A stretch of 9,723 bases of DNA from an uncultured Lachnoclostridium sp. Lineage in GTDB: Bacteria > Bacillota > Clostridia > Lachnospirales > Lachnospiraceae. The position numbers and the translations under genes are program-made. Shown here piece after piece: positions 1 through 5,378 of the stretch (positions are counted from its first letter, which is position 1; each line of letters starts with the position of its first letter). The stretch is from contig CATZVV010000048.1 of the NCBI GenBank assembly GCA_958425285.1, positions 1-9,723 on the forward strand, given 5' to 3'. The notes under the pieces were generated by a model. It searched no databases and had not been told where the DNA came from. It saw only the letters and a program-made list of their open reading frames with translations.

Positions 1-222
1 GATTGGATAGATGCTAATGGGTTAACAAATGAACTGGAAGTAATTATAAAAGATAGTCATCGAATAAAATCTGATACTTCGTCTGATGAAGGACAAAGTA
101 TATACGAGGGTTGTTTTGCGAACATACCAGAAGAATTGCTTGACAGAAAAGTAATAGAATGTGGTCAAATTCTAGCGTCAACCAATCCAGAACGTGAGGG
201 CTGTTACTCGTTAATTATTTAA
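1..222 (+). CDS. C-terminal end of an unknown protein (5' end outside the window)
   Basis: The first reading frame is open from base 1 and ends at TAA 220-222, giving 73 residues that end in REGCYSLII. No start codon with a ribosome site is needed inside the window, so I read it as the tail of a gene entering from the left. The piece is hydrophilic, with several Asp/Glu and three Cys, and shows no membrane segment, repeat or catalytic motif I recognise. The next gene starts 30 nt downstream on the same strand, so the two may share a transcript. I cannot assign a function. It could also be a fortuitous open frame, but its balanced composition and tidy spacing to the following gene favour a real gene end. 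Confidence 0.6.
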   Translation, partial: DWIDANGLTNELEVIIKDSHRIKSDTSSDEGQSIYEGCFANIPEELLDRKVIECGQILASTNPEREGCYSLII

Positions 223-252
223 ATTGAAACTTAGGAAAGGATGTACAAATAA

Positions 253-597
253 TTGGAGAAAAGCAATATAAAAAAAGAGTGGGACAATGAAACACTGCTG
301 GAATACTATGCCGTCCTATTTTTCAATTTGCAAGAAGGGAAGGACGTTAATGACGAGTGGATGAATGTAAAAAAGGAAATACTGCAACGAATGGAAACAA
401 ATATTTATTCGACTGCAATGTCTGCTTTAAGCCATTCCGTTTCACTTATGGAAGCACAAAAAGATAAAGATATGATAAGGGCATCTTTTCACAATATTTT
501 GGGAAAAGTAGACATTCTGCATATTTGCGGCATCATTTCAGATGAGGAAAAACAATTTTGGGAAGATAGAGTTTATAAGGCGTATGGATTTGAATAG
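253..597 (+). CDS. hypothetical protein, 114 aa, helical and acidic
   Basis: This is a small soluble protein of unknown function. The start is TTG at 253, preceded by AGGAAAGG (233-240) at a rather long 12-nt spacing. The ATG at 241 stops after three codons, and no other in-frame ATG has a ribosome site near the amino end. The sequence is predicted to be almost all helix: an early WDNETLLEYYAVL segment, a middle with KKEILQRMET, and a closing EEKQFWEDRVYKAYGFE. Short proteins of the pattern 'LLEYY...EILQRM' are common on Gram-positive mobile elements, but I recognise no named family. It is first of a run of same-strand genes leading to the recombinase fusion, with a 56-nt gap to the next gene, so co-transcription is possible. 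Confidence 0.7.
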   Translation: MEKSNIKKEWDNETLLEYYAVLFFNLQEGKDVNDEWMNVKKEILQRMETNIYSTAMSALSHSVSLMEAQKDKDMIRASFHNILGKVDILHICGIISDEEKQFWEDRVYKAYGFE

Positions 598-653
598 TTT
601 TACTTAATACTGGAACAGATGAAAAGTAAAAAGAGTTAGGAGAATATGAAAAA

Positions 654-911
654 ATGAATTTGAATGAAAGAGAACAGAAAAGGGCTAACAGCCCAGTTAG
701 TGCTATGATAGGCGTTAATAAGCCAGAGAAAGCAGAGAAAGAAAAAAAACAGAAAAAGGGTGAGAAAGAGGGACTTATACAGCGTGGATACTATCTCACA
801 CCTGGTGTTGCTGCTCAAGTGAAAATTAATGCTGCAATGACTGGTAGGAGGGATTATCAAGTAGTACAGGAGGCGTTGGAATTGTATTTTAAAAATAATC
901 CTACTAAATAA
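654..911 (+). CDS. ribbon-helix-helix (CopG/Arc-type) DNA-binding protein, 85 aa
   Basis: This is probably a small dimeric DNA-binding regulator or partition-type protein. Residues 1-40 are hydrophilic and very lysine-rich (KPEKAEKEKKQKKGEKEG), likely a disordered, DNA-attracted tail. Residues 42-80 fit a ribbon-helix-helix fold: a strand at about 42-48 (IQRGYYL), helix 1 starting at TPGVAAQVKINAAMTG, a turn with RRD, and helix 2 at YQVVQEALELYFK. The family binds operators as dimers through the paired strand. The start ATG 654 has TAGGAGA (638-644) about ten bases upstream; ATG 646 ends after three codons. An AT-rich element lies right behind the stop (915-940), with a near copy at 6131-6156; both precede operons and are candidate operators (inference). 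Confidence 0.7.
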   Translation: MNLNEREQKRANSPVSAMIGVNKPEKAEKEKKQKKGEKEGLIQRGYYLTPGVAAQVKINAAMTGRRDYQVVQEALELYFKNNPTK

Positions 912-914
912 TTT

Positions 915-940
915 AATAGTAAAATAATTTGTTATTAAAT
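915..940. repeat. AT-rich 26-bp element, copy 1 (candidate operator/promoter)
   Basis: This 26-bp stretch matches 6131-6156 at 24 of 26 positions (ends in GTTATTAAAT in both). Both copies lie just upstream of an operon: here 83 bp before the duplicated 265-aa gene, there 31 bp before the YopX-like gene. The element holds partial inverted symmetry (TAATA/TTATTA). It could be an operator, part of a promoter or a DNA-unwinding tract; no clean -35/-10 pair is visible. Confidence 0.45.
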
Positions 941-951
941 GCTATTGGATT

Positions 952-983
952 GCCCTGGCCATAATGATGTGATGTTGCAGGGC
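952..983 (+). promoter_or_regulatory. possible leader hairpin before the 265-aa gene
   Basis: GCCCTG (952-957) and CAGGGC (978-983) are perfect 6-bp arms around a 20-nt loop, in the untranslated stretch before the gene at 1023. No U-tract follows, so it is not a standard terminator. It may be a leader structure or a protein site, or chance. Confidence 0.25.
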
Positions 984-1022
984 CTTGAAGCACGTGTTAG
1001 ATAGCATGAGAGAGGAACGAGA

Positions 1023-1820
1023 ATGGGACGAGCCATAGAAGAGATGAAGTACATGCAGACTAATACATATTGTCTGCATATATCAAGGGATGAATTGGAA
1101 GCATTATATTTTAAGGCCAGCTGTGTAAACGTGACCATTGAGCAGCTGTTAAAGGATATTATTGCTGATTTGGTGGGAGGTACCTTTACGCATGGTTCAG
1201 ATGAACGTATGTATGCAGATTTTTGGTACACACGTTGGGGAGCTGAAATATATCCTCATAATTTTCCAGACGCCGGCAAGTCTATAAAGGCCAGGGAATT
1301 AAAGGGAGCAGGAGAAATACACATTCCATTGCAGTTAACAAATGCAGATACTATGAGATTGCAGGACAAAGCTAATTGTGTAGGTTGTAATGAAAGTCAG
1401 CTTCTGGAAGCTTTTGTAATGGATTTGATATCTGGCCGGTTTACGCATGGTTCAGATGAACGTATGTATGCAGACCAATGGTTTAGGCGTTGCTACATGT
1501 TTCCGGATAAGACTTTTATTCGCTATCTGATTATACGTGACAAGGTTGACGAATTATTAGAGGACTATGAGAAATTAAGAGAATACCAAAATGATTATGT
1601 ACAGATGCAGAAATCACCAGATGTGTATGAGCTGGATGAGGTAATGGCCACGCAAAAAGAAATTGAAGTACTCAGTGCGTATATCAAGGAAATATATGAA
1701 TCTTACTTAAAGAGTTTAGATGATGAACTACCAGAGGGTTCATTGGAGGAGGTAATAAGTAATGTGCAAGTTTGGAATGATAAAAGGCTAAAATTATTAA
1801 AGGGTGAATATGAAATATGA
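1023..1820 (+). CDS. 265-aa protein with two copies of an RHH-like plus HGSDERMYAD module
   Basis: Probable DNA-binding accessory protein; function not known. It contains an internal duplication with an 85-residue period. Copy 1 (about 15-70) has a strand-like TYCLHIS, helix RDELEALYFKASCVN, helix TIEQLLKDIIADLV, then THGSDERMYADFWYTRW. Copy 2 (about 98-156) has EIHIPLQLT, NADTMRLQDKANCVG, NESQLLEAFVMDLI, then THGSDERMYADQWFRRC. Strand-helix-helix in each copy suggests a ribbon-helix-helix fold, so one chain could mimic an RHH dimer (inference). Residues 165-265 are a charged, probably coiled helical tail. The repeat is exact over 35 bp in the DNA. The start ATG 1023 follows AGAGGAA (1011-1017); ATG 1047 is an alternative. 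The stop overlaps the start of the recombinase fusion by 11 nt, implying coupled translation and a joint role. Confidence 0.75.
   Translation: MGRAIEEMKYMQTNTYCLHISRDELEALYFKASCVNVTIEQLLKDIIADLVGGTFTHGSDERMYADFWYTRWGAEIYPHNFPDAGKSIKARELKGAGEIHIPLQLTNADTMRLQDKANCVGCNESQLLEAFVMDLISGRFTHGSDERMYADQWFRRCYMFPDKTFIRYLIIRDKVDELLEDYEKLREYQNDYVQMQKSPDVYELDEVMATQKEIEVLSAYIKEIYESYLKSLDDELPEGSLEEVISNVQVWNDKRLKLLKGEYEI
1185..1219 (+). repeat. 35-bp exact direct repeat, copy 1 (inside the 265-aa gene)
   Basis: This is identical over 35 bp to 1440-1474 (offset 255 bp = 85 codons) and encodes the shared THGSDERMYAD block. Surrounding codons have diverged, so the identity is confined to the motif. Confidence 0.9.
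1440..1474 (+). repeat. 35-bp exact direct repeat, copy 2 (inside the 265-aa gene)
   Basis: This is the second identical copy of the 35-bp block at 1185-1219. The flanking bases differ on both sides (C versus G before, T versus C after). Confidence 0.9.
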
Positions 1821-3270
1821 TATCTTATTAGGATTCAAGCGATATTTGCAGGATAACTTGAATCCTAATACCGCAAAAACTTATTATAGTGCAGTAAAAA
1901 AGGTGTTTAATAATTGTAACATTTCGTCTATGGGAGATGTACCGGAAAGTTACATACTGGACCGACTTAAACACTTCCGGACTAAAAATGAGGTAAGTGC
2001 CGCCAAAAATGGATTAAAGCATTTATCCCAATACGATTCCTCTTTGAAACTTCCAGATGACACAGCATTTAAAACTATTCAGAAGCGAAATCACGTAAAA
2101 AGTAAGGGGAAAATAGTTAACTTTGATACCATGATGAAAAAGACTAACGCTTGTAGGGACCTAAGGATGAAGTATGCATATAGGTTGGCGGCAGTCAGTG
2201 GATTAAGGGTATCGGAGTTGGCGGCATTGGACCCTGGAGACATTATATTTCAATCCGATGGCCGGTTGAAAATTCATGTAAGGCATGGAAAAGGAGGAAA
2301 AGAAGGATGGGTTACATGCTTAAAAGATGATTATCTGTATGAGCATTTAAAACACCACATCGAAACTTTACAGCCAAATGAAAGATTATTCTACGATGAA
2401 TCCTATATGCGTAAATATGCCTGGGAGCATGGGATGGAGATGCACGATTTTAGGCGGGCCTTTGCTGTCCTACAAAAGCGGGAACTGTTACAGGATGGAT
2501 GTAATGCAAAAGATGCTGATAAGATTGTACAGGAGCAGCTGCGCCATTCCAGATTTTCTAACACAAAACGCTATCTGTATGGGCGTAAGATTATAGCCAA
2601 GAAAAAAAAGCCTAAAGAGAAAACTGAAATAGAAGATGTAGAACCAATAACTGATGTAAATTTAGAGGATTACAGTATACAGGAGTTTTATGATTTGGCC
2701 AGTGAGTTGGATTCCAGGGACCTTACCGACCAAGAAAAAAGGTCATTGTATAATTACATGGGGAGTGAGTACCGGGATATGAACAAGGTACTAAACAATA
2801 AGGATTTTAATGTACCCGATTATATATTGCAGGACATTGATACAATAACTGAATGCTTGGAAAGAAAGAAGATACCCAGAGAGGAAATTGTATATAGGAG
2901 GATGGATAATCTGGGGGTATTATTTGGGGATGACGCACAAAAGCTGTCAAGTGAGGAACTAAATCAAAAATACAGTGGTACATTATTTATAAGTGATGGA
3001 TTTTCCTCCACGTCAATGGATAAACAGATAGCAACTGCATATGCCGGTTTTGAAGAAGGGGTTTTGATGCGGATTAAAGTACCCGAAAAAATGCGTGGGA
3101 TGTATCTGGGGGCAGTGAATCGTTATCGGGAGATGGAGTTGCTGTTACAGAGGAGCAGTATATTTAAACTTGATGCGATTGAAAAAAAAGGTGACATAAC
3201 CTATGTGGATGCCTCGCTTATATACCAAGTTAAGAAGAAAGGAAAAATGTATGGAAAAAAACATAAATAG
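1810..3270 (+). CDS. tyrosine recombinase fused to an ADP-ribosyltransferase domain
   Basis: This is a 486-aa two-domain protein. Residues 1-95 resemble the SAM-like core-binding domain of XerC/D-type integrases (NPNTAKTYYSAVK). Residues 110-258 are the catalytic domain with all expected residues: R133 in SGLRVSEL, K161/K164 in HGKGGKEG, H212xxR215 in MHDFRRAF, H246 in LRHSRF and the nucleophile Y255, nine residues after H246. A Lys-rich linker (265-272) leads to residues 285-475, an ADPrib_exo_Tox-like R-S-E transferase: Y362-R363 in VYRRMD, S400-T401-S402 in GFSSTSMD, and E441xE443 in YREMELLL. The ExE form is usually arginine-directed. ATG 1810 is preferred because AAAGGG lies 6 nt upstream; GTG 1804, two codons earlier in frame, sits in that site. 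The 11-nt overlap upstream and 20-nt overlap downstream imply an operon. A self- or partner-modifying recombinase, or a toxin carried on an integrase scaffold, are both possible. Confidence 0.88.
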   Translation: MKYDILLGFKRYLQDNLNPNTAKTYYSAVKKVFNNCNISSMGDVPESYILDRLKHFRTKNEVSAAKNGLKHLSQYDSSLKLPDDTAFKTIQKRNHVKSKGKIVNFDTMMKKTNACRDLRMKYAYRLAAVSGLRVSELAALDPGDIIFQSDGRLKIHVRHGKGGKEGWVTCLKDDYLYEHLKHHIETLQPNERLFYDESYMRKYAWEHGMEMHDFRRAFAVLQKRELLQDGCNAKDADKIVQEQLRHSRFSNTKRYLYGRKIIAKKKKPKEKTEIEDVEPITDVNLEDYSIQEFYDLASELDSRDLTDQEKRSLYNYMGSEYRDMNKVLNNKDFNVPDYILQDIDTITECLERKKIPREEIVYRRMDNLGVLFGDDAQKLSSEELNQKYSGTLFISDGFSSTSMDKQIATAYAGFEEGVLMRIKVPEKMRGMYLGAVNRYREMELLLQRSSIFKLDAIEKKGDITYVDASLIYQVKKKGKMYGKKHK

Positions 3271-3400
3271 TCAAGAATTGAACCATGAGAGATTTAAGCT
3301 ACAACCAGGAGATATGCGCCCGATATCACTAGATGAATTTGAAAAATTAGTGAAGAAGGATGAGTCTGCAGATGGTGATGATATAGATGGTGATGAATAG
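3251..3400 (+). CDS. 49-aa acidic-tailed protein overlapping the recombinase-ART gene
   Basis: This is a small protein of unknown role. It starts at ATG 3251 inside the last codons of the recombinase fusion (20-nt overlap, different frame), with GAAAGG (3237-3242) eight bases upstream, a good ribosome site. Residues 1-36 are mixed (FKLQPGDMRPISLDEFEKLVKK, shown in part) with a likely helix at SLDEFEKLVKK. Residues 37-49 are strongly acidic, eight of thirteen being Asp or Glu. A longer in-frame reading starting at 3203 lacks a ribosome site and lies wholly in the upstream gene. Because it is coupled to a predicted ADP-ribosyltransferase and is small and acidic, it could restrain or partner that domain, but no sequence motif proves this. 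Confidence 0.6.
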   Translation: MEKNINSQELNHERFKLQPGDMRPISLDEFEKLVKKDESADGDDIDGDE

Positions 3401-3559
3401 GGAAAATATACATATTGTATAAAAAAATATCTGCAGATAAGAGCGGAACCGCTCCAGGCCGGAGCCGATGCATGACTGCTGCAGCATAAAAAGCGGACAA
3501 TTCTTTGTGCATTCTGCTATATTGGCGATATTAATGTTCGAGGAAAAACGAGGTTTAAG
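3401..3559. other. intergenic region with overlapping hairpins
   Basis: No gene seen. GAGCGG (3441-3446) can pair with CCGCTC (3449-3454), while GCTCC (3451-3455) can pair with GGAGC (3461-3465). The two share GCTC and are mutually exclusive. A 10-bp palindrome, TGCTGCAGCA, follows at 3477-3486. No U-run follows, so these are not clear terminators. A weak promoter for the next gene could use CGGACA (about 3493-3498) and TATATT, but I would not rely on it. Confidence 0.35.
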
Positions 3560-3697
3560 ATGAATGAAAAGTGTAAATATTGTGAGTGTTATAATTGCAG
3601 GAAACATAATGAATGTTTTGAGTGCTATAGTTGCAGAAATAATGCAAATTTTACAGAATCAAATAAAACAAAATGTCAGGACAGACAGTGCAAATGA
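3560..3697 (+). CDS. 45-aa cysteine-rich mini-protein
   Basis: This short gene has nine cysteines in 45 residues (C5, C8, C10, C13, C19, C22, C25, C39, C44). It has a good start: ATG 3560 follows GAGG (3550-3553) with a 6-nt gap. The CxxCxCxxC and CxxCxxC clusters suggest metal (zinc) binding or multiple disulfides. There is an internal 12-residue repeat, ECYNCR at 9-14 and ECYSCR at 21-26, also visible in the DNA. There is no signal peptide or membrane segment, so an intracellular zinc-knuckle-like protein is the simplest reading. It stands alone between non-coding stretches and ends 46 nt before tRNA-like sequence. I recognise no named family. A chance open frame is unlikely given the cysteine periodicity and ribosome site. 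Confidence 0.6.
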   Translation: MNEKCKYCECYNCRKHNECFECYSCRNNANFTESNKTKCQDRQCK

Positions 3698-3739
3698 ATC
3701 CATACACTGCTAAAATTCAGCGGTGTGTGGTACACAGGT

Positions 3740-3764
3740 CCAGGTTCGATTCCTGGTGTAACCA
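3740..3764 (+). other. tRNA T-arm-like fragment 1 (tRNA remnant or attachment-site relic)
   Basis: CCAGG-TTCGATT-CCTGG (3740-3756) is a perfect T-arm: a 5-bp stem and a 7-nt loop with the universal TTCGA. It is preceded by AGGT, like a variable loop, and followed by TGTAACCA. No matching acceptor 5' strand, D-arm or anticodon arm exists upstream, so this is not a complete tRNA. Integrases of mobile elements often target tRNA 3' ends, which makes a remnant or attachment relic plausible. Confidence 0.4.
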
Positions 3765-3769
3765 AGAGG

Positions 3770-3797
3770 GTGTAGGTTCGACTCTGGCCGCCGCCAA
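3770..3797 (+). other. tRNA 3'-end-like fragment 2
   Basis: GTAGG-TTCGACT-CTGGC followed by CGCCGCCA resembles the T-loop and CCA end of another tRNA, immediately after the first fragment. The stem pairs poorly (one mismatch and two G-T pairs), so it is degenerate. No tRNA body precedes it. Confidence 0.3.
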
Positions 3798-3956
3798 GAT
3801 TGTCAATAACTTTAATCCGCAAAACTGAGATTTTGGTAAAAATAAAAGGTACCAGGATGAAATTTCACTGATACCATTTTACTATGAAATAAAAGGTAAT
3901 TTTTATTACCAGTAAGTTACACTAAACATATCATTTCTAGCCTAAAATGTCAATAT

Positions 3957-3984
3957 TAAACCCACGTCTAAAGAGTGGGGTTTA
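3957..3984 (-). terminator. terminator-like hairpin downstream of the minus-strand recombinase
   Basis: TAAACCCAC (3957-3965) pairs with GTGGGGTTTA (3975-3984) with one bulged G and a 9-nt loop. Read on the minus strand, the stem ends in GTTTAATATT, a short U-rich tail, 112 nt beyond the recombinase stop. It could work in both directions. The loop sequence also recalls hairpins near IS200/IS605 ends, but no transposase is nearby. Confidence 0.45.
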
Positions 3985-4096
3985 TAAAAAATAGTCTGTA
4001 AAATCCTTATAAAATCAAGGTTCTTAGGATGATTCTTCATATCAAAAATTTTCCAATATTGAAAAAATTCAAAGTATATAAGATGTATGTAATATT

Positions 4097-4684
4097 TTAA
4101 AATTCAATTGCATTGTATAGGCGGTCTTTGTCGGATTGTGTTATACCGATATATTTCATTGTTTGGCGGACCGTAGTATGTCCATATACCTCCATAATTA
4201 ATGCGATATTTTTTGTTTGTTTATATGCGTAGTATCCCCAGGTTTTGCGTAAAGAGTGAGTATTGAAATTGTCAATACGTAAAGCCAGGGCAGTATCTTG
4301 AAAAACTCGATGAATTTGTGTAGTAGTGACAGGTTTACTTTTGCTCTGCCCGGGGAAAAGAAAGTCATCATATTCTAAGCCCATTTCTTTTATATACATG
4401 CGAAAGGTTACTTTTAAGGGGTCATTTATGGCTATGCGCTGCCTATGCCCTGTCTTATCTTCTTTCAGATTTATATATCGTCTGAAATTACCACTTAAAT
4501 GCATGATATCAGACACTTTCAATGGTAACACATCACTAATGCGTAGGGAGGTATTTAATTGAGTTTTTGCAATCACATAATTGCGTAGACGTACTTTGCC
4601 ACGGCAGGAACTATTTTCTTTTAGATATCCTAAAATGGCCTGTAATTGTTTCTTATTTCTTATCGGTTCTGTAGTAATATTCAT
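4097..4684 (-). CDS. catalytic-domain-only tyrosine recombinase, 195 aa
   Basis: This is a site-specific recombinase of FimB/FimE-like size, lacking the usual N-terminal core-binding domain. Numbering from the ATG at 4684, catalytic residues are R48 in TSLRISD, K77 in KEDKTGH, H143 and R146 in THSLRKTWG, H169 in VYGHTTVRQT and the nucleophile Y178, nine residues later. All are intact. A TTG two codons upstream (4690) is in frame, but GGGAG (4694-4698 on this strand) lies only 3 nt from it and 9 nt from the ATG, so ATG is preferred. It diverges from the gene at 4887, and the shared intergenic DNA holds inverted repeats suited to recombinase binding. Family members of this size often invert promoters or resolve/integrate small elements; it probably acts on those repeats, controls its own expression, or both. 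Confidence 0.85.
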   Translation of the reverse strand: MNITTEPIRNKKQLQAILGYLKENSSCRGKVRLRNYVIAKTQLNTSLRISDVLPLKVSDIMHLSGNFRRYINLKEDKTGHRQRIAINDPLKVTFRMYIKEMGLEYDDFLFPGQSKSKPVTTTQIHRVFQDTALALRIDNFNTHSLRKTWGYYAYKQTKNIALIMEVYGHTTVRQTMKYIGITQSDKDRLYNAIEF

Positions 4685-4704
4685 TCTCAAAAACTCCCAT
4701 CAGA

Positions 4705-4747
4705 AGATGTAATATATTCACCACTTTTTAATGAATATATTACATCT
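4705..4747. repeat. perfect 16-bp inverted repeat (site A)
   Basis: AGATGTAATATATTCA (4705-4720) and its exact reverse complement (4732-4747) flank 11 bp. It lies just upstream of the recombinase ribosome site, within its likely mRNA leader, so it would also fold as a strong hairpin. It shares ATGTAATATA with site B. Candidate recombinase/operator site. Confidence 0.8.
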
Positions 4748-4844
4748 AAAATACCAAGTTTTAAATACTCAAACCATATTACCAAAGAAACCATTGAATT
4801 ACAAGGTTTTAGCCGCTTTTTATCATATTCTTAGATGTAATATA
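4736..4844. repeat. 14-bp inverted repeats bracketing an 81-bp promoter segment
   Basis: The inner arm of site A, TATATTACATCTAA (4736-4749), is the exact reverse complement of TTAGATGTAATATA (4831-4844), the outer arm of site B. The enclosed 81 bp (4750-4830) contains a minus-strand promoter. The layout suits a small invertible promoter segment, though the same half-sites could equally be operators. Confidence 0.6.
4776..4804 (-). promoter_or_regulatory. candidate promoter of the recombinase
   Basis: Read on the minus strand: TTGTAA (-35), a 17-nt spacer, TGG, then TAATAT (-10, extended type). It points to the recombinase start about 90 nt away. On the plus strand a weaker TTGAAT (4794-4799), 17 nt, TTTTAT (4817-4822) faces the gene at 4887. 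Confidence 0.5.
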
Positions 4845-4862
4845 AATTACCTTATATTACAT
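4835..4862. repeat. 28-bp inverted-repeat site (site B), 11-6-11 geometry
   Basis: ATGTAATATAA (4835-4845) and its exact reverse complement (4852-4862) surround 6 bp, ATTACC. This is the arm-spacer-arm layout of tyrosine recombinase core sites such as dif (11-6-11). The half-site is shared with site A. It lies 24 bp before the start at 4887, so a bound protein could also block that gene. Confidence 0.6.
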
Positions 4863-4886
4863 GGACTAAAAAAATGGGGTGACAGA

Positions 4887-5378
4887 ATGCTTACAGGGAT
4901 GGAGGTACAAAGAGAATCAGGGCAGAGCAAAGATGAAAATAGTGAGGTTGTAAGGCTCAAAAAGAAGATTAATGCACTGATAGACCTTTTAGAAAAGACA
5001 CAAAAGGAAAAGCAATACCTTAACACTTTTGTTGATGGCTATATACGGAATAATGCGCCGGTGGAATTGAGGATTAAGGAAGTGATACATGTTTTAAATA
5101 TACTTACCAAGGAAGCCAAATGGCTTGATTCCTCCTATCAGACATCGAGCAGCAGAAACTATTACCGTATTAAGACAGAGGATTTTGAGGATGTTTTGGA
5201 TAGGACATTGGTAAATATCCCTAGAAAAAAAATGATAAAAATCATGGCAAATATAGGGGTATTGAAATGTGATGATGGACATTATACGTACTCGGCTACG
5301 ATACAGAGGACGATGTACAGGGTGTATATGCTCAAAAAATCAGCAGTAAATACCTTGATAGGAGAACAGGATGAATAA
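4887..5378 (+). CDS. 163-aa protein: coiled coil plus winged-helix-like C-terminus
   Basis: Probable DNA-binding or replication/regulatory accessory protein; no family recognised. The N-terminal 20 residues are polar, and residues 20-48 (VVRLKKKINALIDLLEKTQ and on) look like a short coiled coil for dimerisation. Residues about 60-150 fit a winged-helix pattern: helices, then TEDFEDVLDRTLVNIPRKKM, helix KIMANIGVLK, and a two-strand wing CDDGHYTYSATIQRTMYRVYML. The wing-region layout matches the next gene's product, which suggests distant paralogs. The start ATG 4887 has GGGGTG (4876-4881) 5 nt upstream; the frame is open back to 4731, but that part lies in the inverted repeats and has no ribosome site. 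Its end overlaps the next gene in ATGAATAA (8 nt), so the two are coupled. Transcription may depend on the adjacent repeat sites. Confidence 0.72.
   Translation: MLTGMEVQRESGQSKDENSEVVRLKKKINALIDLLEKTQKEKQYLNTFVDGYIRNNAPVELRIKEVIHVLNILTKEAKWLDSSYQTSSSRNYYRIKTEDFEDVLDRTLVNIPRKKMIKIMANIGVLKCDDGHYTYSATIQRTMYRVYMLKKSAVNTLIGEQDE

Larger units (their letters stand above)
3698..4096. other. gene-free stretch: tRNA-like ends, small repeats, terminator
   Basis: I find no credible gene in these 399 bases. They contain a 10-bp stem (3701-3710 with 3720-3729, two G-T pairs, 9-nt loop), two tRNA 3'-end-like pieces, a 12-bp direct repeat AAATAAAAGGTA (3840-3851 and 3887-3898), a small hairpin GGTAAT-TTTT-ATTACC (3895-3910), and a terminator-like hairpin (3957-3984). 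ATGTAATATT at 4087-4096, next to the recombinase stop, matches the half-site found upstream of that gene at nine of ten bases. Confidence 0.5.

Noticed and set aside
3740..3797. Complete tRNA genes
   Set aside because: No acceptor 5' strand, D-arm or anticodon arm can be placed upstream of either T-arm; only 3' fragments are supported.
3957..3984. IS200/IS605 end hairpin
   Set aside because: The stem-loop resembles such ends, but no TnpA or TnpB gene or second end is visible; a terminator explains it better.
4731..4886. N-terminal extension of the 163-aa protein from ATG 4731
   Set aside because: It runs through the inverted repeats and promoter segment and has no ribosome site, whereas ATG 4887 has GGGGTG.
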